A stretch of 16,804 bases of DNA from Chloroflexota bacterium (GTDB taxonomy: Bacteria > Chloroflexota > Anaerolineae > Anaerolineales > VGOW01). The notes under the pieces were generated by a model. That model had not been told where the DNA came from. It ran no database searches and was given only the letters and a program-made list of their open reading frames with translations. The number at the start of each line of letters is the position of its first letter. Positions within the stretch are counted from its first letter, which is position 1. The position numbers and the translations under genes are program-made. Positions 7,901-13,041 of the stretch are shown here, in pieces. Location of the stretch: assembly GCA_016215145.1 (NCBI GenBank), contig JACRLA010000221.1, positions 1 through 16,804 of the forward strand, read 5' to 3'.

Positions 7901-8899
7901 GTGCGAGATCATTCCCCGGAATATTATCGCCTCAAGGACATTGCGAAGGCGTTGTCACGCTGCTCACATTCGGCGATTGTTGATTTGCTCATTGATCTGA
8001 GTGTGCACAGAGAACGTGCTGATACGAGTTTACTTAATTATTTGACTTATATCAATGATGCGTCAATGCTCGAGACCCTGCTTGCATCTTCAACACATCC
8101 GAATGAAGACGTGCGGCGTTATATAGCCATAACGTTGGGTAATTTTTCAGATGAGCGCGTGATCCTATCCCTATTGCGGTTGGCAACCGATTCGGATGAG
8201 TTTGTACGTGAGGAAGCCGAGAAAGCGCTAATAGCTTTTCAAGGCAGGATTCACGATGGAAAGATTGTGGCTTCGTTAGTGCATTTTACGAAGAGTGAAA
8301 TTCCATTGGAAAGGCGTGCTGCTTATATTGCTTTGCCAAATGTGTCAGCTGAGCATAAGACTAAAGCGCTAAGCCAATTGAAAAAGCGGCTTGCTCTGGA
8401 GGAGAAGGACTCTGGTTTGGAGTATTTAGCTTTGAAAGCCTTTGCTAAGATTGGCGCGGCAGAGGCTGTGCCTTATTTGTGTGGTCTCTTGTCGACTACC
8501 GAAAGACTTGAAACACGAGAGTCGCTATTCAAGGTTTTGGCACGCACAAATGATCCGCGGACTGTGCCATTTTTGATTCGATCTATTCAAGAAGATAGAA
8601 TTCCTGCGCTAGCGTATGTGGTGTCAGCAAAGGACGAAATGACCTTTACTTATTTGCCTATGTCAGGTTCTCGTTCAGCCGGTTTGGAAACGCCTTCATT
8701 ATTTAACTCCAAGTGGATTAACTTGGTGAATCCCTATTATTTGGGCGAGTTGATCAAATTCACTGACATACCTCAAGTACGATCTGTGCTGCGCCGCCTA
8801 TCTGAAATTTACAACTTTTGTGTCATGAAAGACTCAACCGTATTTTTAGCTACTGGCGAGCGTGTGGCTTGTGATGATGTTGCAGGTCGGCTAATATAA
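4976..8899 (+). CDS. XRE-NACHT-HEAT STAND ATPase, candidate defence or signalling protein
   Basis: A 1307-residue multidomain protein. Residues about 8-75 form an XRE-type helix-turn-helix (LRRRSGLSQPKVAPEAGI, then YSNWETGESHPRDRKILKKV). Residues about 150-340 form a NACHT-like P-loop ATPase: SPAGGGKTT at 160-168 is Walker A, with Ser in place of the usual first Gly. ALIDEFE at 240-246 is Walker B, YELTSLNEKQQREF follows the sensor region, and IPIFLNLLCEIS matches the NACHT NPLFLxLLC motif. From about 590 to 1240 there are many HEAT-like helical pairs (for example SVRVAACNALGLIRTTESA). In this class, the repeats sense a ligand, the ATPase oligomerises, and the N-terminus acts; a DNA-binding domain in that place suggests regulation or DNA targeting. 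GGAAA precedes the ATG by about 6 bases. The gene diverges from the recombinase module and is A/T-rich. Antiphage function is inferred. Confidence 0.9.
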   Translation: MPPHTPPLFSEFLRGLRRRSGLSQPKVAPEAGIRIATYSNWETGESHPRDRKILKKVAKILGASPSESQQLLDLAFGIKGTRLSLAAPVADVDVPRTEIPKKLLKRYLTAVSLLEKVSLHRSQYIHASIKSITGPGGPKEDVQLAAHLLDLEKTFSVIVSPAGGGKTTLWRCLVNLCAKKNYAEKSLPVPIDLSGVGPSQVENSLLRIAFANLFGQLDSRQALFLEQYLETALRAGTAVALIDEFESIHKLSPENREQIRHWKRIIGFGRSKSGIGETAWGTVYELTSLNEKQQREFIRTWDSDVHNFDSNKLLAQMPMLPQRARIYNIPIFLNLLCEISTQVDTWPESAWALLDRTFTLQLDRLAFPHVLSKGKFRAALTDLALYGYRLAEGGRQIATNFSEAETLTAWKKSNTPERLLKEAIRHGFLQKMRFDGRYSFAHTIQQAFLAAEAWARHLRVLSKQECSNEIQQVSSQPAWSDVCVFTVACLDSQMNIDVVFSILENIALADQSVLDDFKWMLIGKCVVETSRETQVRLEKIAVVIEARKRLLHLFIYAPDGDEAVSQILCRWRTPQSGEELLGLIGSGEFDSTINSRLIRLLGEMQFSPAVPLLKSLALNSDRDRSVRVAACNALGLIRTTESAEVLGFLLSSRSICSQVVDALVVHNTPESARILMVERMALDQLGLWSRAIEDFTNPTILPVFQESLNNSFDISIAIAVQHIGGEESVQILASLLRNKDVKLAHFKRVSELLGKMKLPSGYNVLVEYARDVQKPLRYRYFALRAIPEGCDIPNLDRLIDMAFSLDDVTLFPMPLNDSSWLNSDAFRFQAARVLIGTSNADLILRLEKIIKTDNVDANRRLAGALLVSSGRRDLLPLLRMLAESSESDIRSQFMRYLALQGEEDAIVNVLEDFASALQNDSYEDHFSELMGILKEQRAVPLLKQALYKMSYGDSRVICALGEIATHDAVDVLIQWVRDHSPEYYRLKDIAKALSRCSHSAIVDLLIDLSVHRERADTSLLNYLTYINDASMLETLLASSTHPNEDVRRYIAITLGNFSDERVILSLLRLATDSDEFVREEAEKALIAFQGRIHDGKIVASLVHFTKSEIPLERRAAYIALPNVSAEHKTKALSQLKKRLALEEKDSGLEYLALKAFAKIGAAEAVPYLCGLLSTTERLETRESLFKVLARTNDPRTVPFLIRSIQEDRIPALAYVVSAKDEMTFTYLPMSGSRSAGLETPSLFNSKWINLVNPYYLGELIKFTDIPQVRSVLRRLSEIYNFCVMKDSTVFLATGERVACDDVAGRLI

Positions 8900-9066
8900 A
8901 CTCAACTCGAATTTCCTGAGAATCTCGTTTCAATCTTCTCGCCCGACTACCTTGTCATCCCATCTTACTTCGACTACATTCGCCCCGTCTGTGAACTCCT
9001 TAGTGAGTTCTACACCTCAGAGCTTGGTAGAACTTGGTTCTCCTTGCTCGGTGTCCGGAGATCTTA
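8900..9066 (+). pseudogene. In-frame coding remnant after the NACHT stop codon
   Basis: The 55 codons after the TAA at 8897-8899 stay open in the same frame to a TAG at 9064-9066 and read like protein (LEFPENLVSIFSP, YFDYIRPVCELLSEFY, LGRTWFSLLGVRR). There is no ATG or GTG start. It is either the eroded remnant of another gene, possibly a transposase fragment, or an original C-terminal extension cut off by a stop mutation. I do not recognise a family. Confidence 0.35.
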
Positions 9067-9261
9067 GATCACCGGATGCCTTGGGCAGAGCGGGCGTCTT
9101 GGACTCCGCGCTGTCCGCAATGGGTCATTGAGACCCACCATGCAGTGCGAAGGGTGTTGGGGCGCAGCTTCCTTCGCGAGTTGCTGTGCTCTACAGGCTG
9201 CGCGCTGCAGCGGTTGTTCTTCGCTGTGCTCTCCCCGGGAGAGTCTCAACTGAGCCTATAA
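9054..9261. other. GC-rich structured stretch without a supported gene
   Basis: Several short hairpins are visible: TCCGGAGATC/GATCACCGGA (9054-9076, one mismatch, 3-base loop), TGGGTC/GACCCA (9121-9137), and CTCTCCC/GGGAGAG (9229-9243). The reading frames on both strands have no start context and no recognisable family. Base composition is richer in G/C than the NACHT gene. It may be debris of a mobile element. Confidence 0.4.
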
Positions 9262-9270
9262 ACAAAACAA

Positions 9271-9288
9271 CACCGCTATTAAGCGGTG
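9271..9288 (-). terminator. Hairpin with a T-rich tail on the minus strand
   Basis: CACCGCT-ATTA-AGCGGTG is a perfect 7-bp stem. On the minus strand it is followed by TTGTTTTGTTT, as in an intrinsic terminator; on the plus strand eight A residues follow instead. No minus-strand gene leads into it, so it may be a leftover from the sequence before rearrangement, or it may insulate the element. Confidence 0.5.
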
Positions 9289-9292
9289 AAAA

Positions 9293-9307
9293 AAAATCTT
9301 CCGATTG
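9293..9307 (+). repeat. Candidate right attachment-site half (imperfect direct repeat)
   Basis: AAAATCT-TC-CGATTG, the partner of 2483-2497 (13 of 15 identical). If it is real, the element between the two copies is about 6.8 kb and holds the recombinase module and the NACHT gene. Confidence 0.2.
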
Positions 9308-9372
9308 CGGAGAAACGGTGGAATGGAAATTCTCTCGTTAAACTCGCTGTCGTCTACTGGCACAGGTGAAGG

Positions 9373-10323
9373 TTGGCTGGCAAAGAGCAAACGTATATGC
9401 GAAAGAATTGCGGTTCGTTGGTTTATCAGATTGAACGTCTTTTTGATTCGGGGAACGCGATTGGGCGCAGTCGTCATCTGGCGAAACGCATTGGCGAGGC
9501 GGATGAGGAGATTTTTGCCATTGCTACTATTCGTGATTACATTGAGTGTTTCAACCGCTTTGCCAAGTATGCTCGTCAAAAGCACGGTGTTCGTTTTGTG
9601 GGCGATCTTACGCCGGAGATCGCGCGGGAGTTTATCAATGCGCTTGGGCAACAAGATCGGGCGGCGGGCACGATTGGCAAATACTGGTCGGCGATTCGCA
9701 AAGGCGATGCGCTGATGCGGCGCGTGGGTTATAAAACGAAAGGTGCTCCACCCTTGTTAAGTGGCGGTTTCGGGCGACACGGCGACCCGCGTCCCGAGCC
9801 GTATAGTTCACAGGAGGCGACAATGTTGACTGAATTCTTGGAGAAGGGAACGGATCCACGCTTTGGACAGCTGGCAAAATTACAACGCGTGGCGGGTTTG
9901 CGGGTGAGCGAAGCGATTAATTTGCGGGCAGAGGCGATTGACGAAACGGGGAAAGTGATTCGTTTGGCGCATGGCGATCACACCAAAGGTGGCAGACCGC
10001 GTGAGGTGCCGGTCTCATCCGAGTACGCGCCGTTTTTATTAGACTTGCGCGCGCAAGGGTTAAAGCATCGAGACGGACGAGTGTTTCGTGATCGAAAGAA
10101 GTTGGAGCGCCCTTATCAACGCGCGCTCACACAGGCTTGTAAATCGCTTGGCATCGAGCATACACGCACACATGATTTTCGGGCGACATACGCCAATGAG
10201 TTATACCGTCGCTTGCTGAGTGAAGGATGTACAAAAGCCGAAGCGCAGATTGGACTTGCCGAAGCGTTGGGGCACAGGCGGGTTCAGATTCGTTTGCATT
10301 ATCTGCGGGATGATTTTGCCTGA
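9373..10323 (+). CDS. Tyrosine recombinase / phage-type integrase family protein
   Basis: A 316-residue site-specific recombinase. An N-terminal SAM-like core-binding region (about 50-118, TIRDYIECFNRFAKYARQKH) precedes the catalytic domain (about 140-316). All six expected active-site residues can be seen: R177 in AGLRVSEAINL, K205 in HTKGGRPREVP, H267 and R270 in HDFR, H301 in LGHRR, and the nucleophile Y310 in LHYLRDDFA. The chain ends six residues after the Tyr, typical of compact Xer-like enzymes. The start is taken as TTG at 9373 because AGGTGA lies four bases before it; ATG at 9397 is the alternative and has no clear ribosome site. It belongs to a different family from the serine recombinase at 2405-4072 and may be a resident chromosomal gene or another mobile remnant. 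A strong terminator follows at once. Confidence 0.9.
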   Translation: MAGKEQTYMRKNCGSLVYQIERLFDSGNAIGRSRHLAKRIGEADEEIFAIATIRDYIECFNRFAKYARQKHGVRFVGDLTPEIAREFINALGQQDRAAGTIGKYWSAIRKGDALMRRVGYKTKGAPPLLSGGFGRHGDPRPEPYSSQEATMLTEFLEKGTDPRFGQLAKLQRVAGLRVSEAINLRAEAIDETGKVIRLAHGDHTKGGRPREVPVSSEYAPFLLDLRAQGLKHRDGRVFRDRKKLERPYQRALTQACKSLGIEHTRTHDFRATYANELYRRLLSEGCTKAEAQIGLAEALGHRRVQIRLHYLRDDFA

Positions 10324-10341
10324 AGGGGAAGAGGTGACTCT

Positions 10342-10379
10342 AAAAGCCCGCATCTTCATTTGAGGATGCGGGCTTTTTA
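10342..10379 (+). terminator. Strong rho-independent terminator after the tyrosine recombinase
   Basis: AGCCCGCATC (10345-10354) pairs with GATGCGGGCT (10365-10374) around a 10-base loop. AAA on the left and TTTTT on the right extend the stem and supply the U-run. It starts about 18 bases after the recombinase stop. The A-run before the stem also allows minus-strand function. Confidence 0.9.
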
Positions 10380-10498
10380 TTTAACTGCAACCTTGCGTTT
10401 TGGCGAAACCGCTGCCATGCAAAGTTGCCGCGACTCAAAATGATTTTTGAAAAAAAGTGCCATAGTGATCACATCTTCAGGTGAGATGGAGTTGAAAG

Positions 10499-10954
10499 AT
10501 GTTTCGAGACTGGCAGGCGAAAAAAGAGGTGTGGCGTATTTACGTAGGTGCTGCCGTGCGCGCCGAGCGCGGGCAGTGTGGCTTGGCGGTGATTGTGCGC
10601 GATGAGCGCGGCGCGGTGCGCCAATGGTTCGGGGCGCGCACCGGGCGTTTGACGAATAACGAGGCGGAATACGCGGCGGCGATCTTGGCTTTGCAACAGT
10701 TGCGCCGTGAGGCGCATCGCTCGTGGCTGCTTTGCTCCGATAGCCAAATTCTGGTGCATCAGATGCAGGGCAGGGCGGCGACTCATTCGCGCGAGTTACA
10801 ACGACAACAGTTGGAATTGCGGCGGTTGGTGACAGAGTTTAAATCGTTGCGCTTTACGCACATTCCACGCGAACAAAACCGGTTGGCGGATGCGCTAGCG
10901 AATGAGGTGGTGGATGGTGAATCGCCGGTAGGAGTTTTTACAAATGATCGTTAA
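10499..10954 (+). CDS. RNase H-fold protein lacking the first catalytic Asp
   Basis: A 151-residue RNase HI-like (RVT_3-type) protein. RNase HI cleaves the RNA strand of RNA-DNA hybrids with a DEDD carboxylate set. Three of the four are visible: E57 in NNEAEYAAAILAL, D81 in LLCSDSQILV, and D131 in REQNRLADALANE. The first one, normally in a YxDG motif on strand 1, is missing: the strand reads RIYVGAAVRA (residues 13-22). The protein may therefore be inactive, use another acid, or serve as a nucleic-acid-binding fold. GGAG stands about 8 bases before the ATG. The stop overlaps the next gene by 11 bases, so the two are translated together. It lies after a strong terminator, so a promoter should exist in 10380-10498, although none is obvious. 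Confidence 0.85.
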   Translation: MFRDWQAKKEVWRIYVGAAVRAERGQCGLAVIVRDERGAVRQWFGARTGRLTNNEAEYAAAILALQQLRREAHRSWLLCSDSQILVHQMQGRAATHSRELQRQQLELRRLVTEFKSLRFTHIPREQNRLADALANEVVDGESPVGVFTNDR

Positions 10955-11228
10955 AACTGTTTCGCCATTGTTGGCGGTGGGTGCGGGTGGGTTGATTGCG
11001 CGCGAGCATGTGATTGCGGTGGGGCGTTGGGAGTTGGCGCCGATGAAGCGCGCGGCGCGTGAGGCGGGGAAGCAAAATCGGTTGATTGATTTGACTTTTG
11101 GCAATGCCTGTCAGAGTGTGGTGTTTTTTGATAGCGGGCATATTGCATTGGCGGCAGCGGATTTACTCTCGATGGTGGTTGAACCGACAGAAGATGATCC
11201 GCGCACGTTGGGGTTTGGGGATGGTTAG
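10944..11228 (+). CDS. RemA-like DUF370 DNA-binding regulator
   Basis: A 94-residue protein matching the DUF370/RemA family pattern: GGLIAREHVIAVGR, then LAPMKRAAREAGKQNRLIDLTFG, then VVFFDSGHIALAA (described at about residues 14-27, 31-53 and 59-71). RemA in Bacillus is a DNA-binding activator of matrix genes that forms ring-like oligomers; homologues in other phyla are poorly studied. The normal Gly-Arg-Arg after LIDxTYG is replaced by GNAC here, so binding may differ. The C-terminus extends beyond the usual family end with an acidic tail (VEPTEDDPRTLGFGDG). It overlaps the RNase H-fold gene by 11 bases, so the two may form a functional pair. The frame stops in the G/T-rich low-complexity tract. 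Confidence 0.8.
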   Translation: MIVKTVSPLLAVGAGGLIAREHVIAVGRWELAPMKRAAREAGKQNRLIDLTFGNACQSVVFFDSGHIALAAADLLSMVVEPTEDDPRTLGFGDG

Positions 11229-11318
11229 GTGGTTGGGTGGTTGGATGGTTAAGTGGTTGGAGATTAGAGGTTGGAAGTTGGAAATTTGGAGTTTGAATTT
11301 TGAACTTTGGGATTTGGT
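11213..11318 (+). repeat. Low-complexity G/T-rich, C-poor tract
   Basis: About 100 bases of degenerate GGTTGG, GGTTAG and GGAAATTTGG-like words with almost no C on the plus strand. Several GG runs at short spacing (GGTTGGGTGGTTGGATGG) could form a two-tier G-quadruplex. It has no coding signal; frames across it are artefacts of low stop-codon density. Similar simple tracts appear between genes in many Anaerolineae. Confidence 0.75.
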
Positions 11319-11374
11319 TTTCGTGAAGGCGTTTGTGGAAAACGTTTTGGCGAAAAATAAAAATGGAGGCAACG

Positions 11375-11446
11375 ATGGTTATCGACTCCATAGCAACGCA
11401 GAGCAGGAGAAAAAAGTCAACGTATTTCGGGAAAGTCAATGCCTAA
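11375..11446 (+). CDS. Short frame with a strong ribosome binding site (23 residues)
   Basis: GGAGG stands five bases before an ATG that opens a 23-codon basic peptide (MVIDSIATQSRRKKSTYFGK plus VNA). Its stop overlaps the start of the next short frame at 11439, the arrangement of a leader peptide or a coupled upstream gene. It may equally be the start of an old gene now frameshifted. No homology is recognised. Confidence 0.35.
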   Translation: MVIDSIATQSRRKKSTYFGKVNA

Positions 11447-11540
11447 TAAAGATCAATTTGGCGGAGCCGCCCTGCGTGCTCATTACCTCACAGTGCCTGA
11501 TGAGATTCGTTTGCTTGTGAATGTTCTGTACAGGCGATAG
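11439..11540 (+). pseudogene. 5' remnant of a truncated gene
   Basis: The 33 codons from ATG 11439 read like a real protein start (MPNKDQFGGAALRAHYL, then TVPDEIRLLVNVLY). The frame ends just past the point, at about 11532, where the convergent S51-like peptidase gene also loses its conserved sequence. The two broken genes meet there, so both were probably cut by one deletion or rearrangement. The family is not recognised. Confidence 0.35.
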
Positions 11541-11964
11541 TCGCCGCACTCGCCATGACGATCGTCGCACCCTGACGATGACGGGCGACCAGTGTATGCC
11601 AAGCACGACTCTCGTATAACTGGCGAACAGCATAGGTCGGGCTTCCTGGACCCAGGAAGATCAGATTAGATTGGAGCAGAGGACGGATCAGTTCCGAGTC
11701 GTCAGGACTGAAGGAGGTGTTTCGTTTACGAGCCGGAATGATGGTGATCTCCGGTTGATAGTTCTGCAAACGTTGGCGCAGAAAATTAGCGATACGCCCC
11801 GCGACTTGGGCTGAGTTCAATTCAAAGCCGGCTGGGGTTTCCAGGATGACCGCTCGTAGATGCCCGGCGAGTCGCCGCGCCACAGATTCAAAAATGCGGC
11901 CTCCATTAGGCGAGGTCTCGCCAGACCCAAATAGAATCACTAAACCCGGATGCAGTTCAGGCAT
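11488..11964 (-). pseudogene. 3'-truncated S51-like peptidase / cyanophycinase-type protein
   Basis: The first two thirds match the class I glutamine amidotransferase-like fold of the S51/cyanophycinase group: LVILFGSGETSPNGGRIFE, then RAVILETPAGFELNS, ARKRNTSFSPDDSELI, the glycine turn FLGPGSPTYAVRQLY, and GATIVMASAATIA. In intact members that last segment, which carries the Ser nucleophile elbow in an (A/G)xSAGA-like motif, is followed by a catalytic His region. Here it changes to unrelated sequence (CTEHSQANESHQAL) and stops after 158 residues, so the protein is very likely non-functional. The downstream sequence is the antisense of another truncated frame. It is last in the minus-strand operon, 33 bases after the FGE-fold gene. 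Confidence 0.7.
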
Positions 11965-11997
11965 TTCAGCATTCTTTGGCAGTGAATTTATATCGAG

Positions 11998-13041
11998 TCA
12001 AAATGGAGACGCTACCACCCGAAAACCGTAGTATTTGCTCCTGCCGTCCGGGGAAAGCCTTAAACGATACGCGCAGCGTGCGTACCTCTTATTGTTACCG
12101 AATGCGCCACCCCGCAATACGCGTGCAACATTCTTAGCCTTCAAGTCCTCGCGCTTTTTATCTTTGAGATTGTATGGGTAGTTAGCGTATACGCTTCGCG
12201 TCCATTCCCAAACATTACCAGTCATATCTTGCAGTCCATAGTGATTGGTCCCTTTTGGAAAACATCCTACGGCGCTTGTCGTGTTAATGTTCGAATCGAT
12301 ATTCGCTTTGTCCGAATCAAATTCATCTCCCCACGCAAAGAGTCGTCCATCCGTAGTGCGAGCCGCCTTCTCCCATTGCGGTTCATTCGGCAGCGTGATG
12401 CGCCACTGTTCTTTTTGCAATAAACTTGCCAATGGTTCTGGAGTCTTTTGCTCTTTCTTCAATGTTGTAGTCAACCAATCGCAATAGGCAATGGCGTCGC
12501 GCCATGTCACATAACATGCCGGGCAATTATCAGGCTCGCGCAAACTATCTTTATCATCTGGTTTGTAATGGCTCACTTTGACAAAGTGTTTGAATTGCGC
12601 TCCCGTTACAAGATAGCGGGCGATAAAATAGCGTGGCAAATCTACAAGGTGTTGAGGCGTCTCACTTTCATACAAATTGACATCACCGCCAAATTTTTTC
12701 ATCAATGCCGGTATATCTTCTTGGCGGGTACCCATGATGAACTTGCCCGCAGGAATCTCTACAAAGCCCCACGTCTTATCTTTTGGTAAATAGTAGGTAG
12801 TGGGATCGAATCGCGTATCGCCCAATGTCGCTAATATGTCGCCGATGAGAATACGTTCGTTGGCAGGCAAAGCATTCGTTTCAATAAGGTGAACAAACCA
12901 ACGTTGCATACACTCTACCGAAACGCAACCCTTATCTTTCGTCTGTGGGCGATCCGTCGTTCCGATCAATGCCTGCGTCACTAAATACGCGTCCCGTGCA
13001 TCTTCGACCTTCTGCCCACGAAAAATTAATGGTCGCGTCAT
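11998..13041 (-). CDS. FGE-sulfatase / C-type-lectin-fold protein
   Basis: A 347-residue protein. Residues about 92-347 form a formylglycine-generating-enzyme-like domain: FVEIPAGKFIMGT, ESETPQHLVDLPRYFIARYLVT, WRITLPNEPQWEKAARTTDG, GLQDMTGNVWEWTRS, VLRGGAF, and the end YYGFRVVASPF. True FGE uses two Cys near the end; only one is seen here (about C323 in ARCAYR), with Asn-Asn-Lys where the other is expected. The domain may therefore bind ligands or modify another target and not sulfatases. The N-terminal region (about 1-90, with ALPANERILIGDILATLGD) resembles the linker next to FGE domains in NACHT-type proteins. ATG at 13041 is chosen because it overlaps the stop of the sensor gene upstream as ATGA. 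A longer frame starts at 13092 inside that gene but is less likely. Confidence 0.85.
   Translation of the reverse strand: MTRPLIFRGQKVEDARDAYLVTQALIGTTDRPQTKDKGCVSVECMQRWFVHLIETNALPANERILIGDILATLGDTRFDPTTYYLPKDKTWGFVEIPAGKFIMGTRQEDIPALMKKFGGDVNLYESETPQHLVDLPRYFIARYLVTGAQFKHFVKVSHYKPDDKDSLREPDNCPACYVTWRDAIAYCDWLTTTLKKEQKTPEPLASLLQKEQWRITLPNEPQWEKAARTTDGRLFAWGDEFDSDKANIDSNINTTSAVGCFPKGTNHYGLQDMTGNVWEWTRSVYANYPYNLKDKKREDLKAKNVARVLRGGAFGNNKRYARCAYRLRLSPDGRSKYYGFRVVASPF

Larger units (their letters stand above)
2483..9300. mobile_element. Putative integrated element carrying a serine recombinase and a NACHT protein
   Basis: The proposed span starts where the conserved DUF35 gene ends and stops before the tyrosine recombinase region. 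Inside lie a large serine recombinase, an excisionase-like HTH protein, a small hypothetical protein and an XRE-NACHT-HEAT cargo gene, all visibly richer in A/T than the flanking genes. Large serine integrases often sit next to one attachment site, and here the gene end is fused to the DUF35 coding region, which fits the left end. The right end is uncertain: it may be near 9293-9307, or the element may stop before 4976 with the NACHT gene a separate acquisition. Confidence 0.4.

Noticed and set aside
9034..9261. Reading frames on both strands of the GC-rich stretch (about 60-75 codons)
   Set aside because: Both are plausible only by lack of stops in GC-rich sequence; no start context, no motif, and they are mutually antisense.
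10951..11439. Minus-strand frame of 162 codons rich in Pro, Asn and Thr
   Set aside because: It is the complement of the RemA-like gene plus the C-poor tract; the repetitive composition gives few stops and no real protein features.
11098..11520. Plus-strand 140-codon frame rich in Trp, Leu and Glu
   Set aside because: Artefact of the GGTTGG low-complexity tract, and it overlaps the RemA-like gene in another frame.
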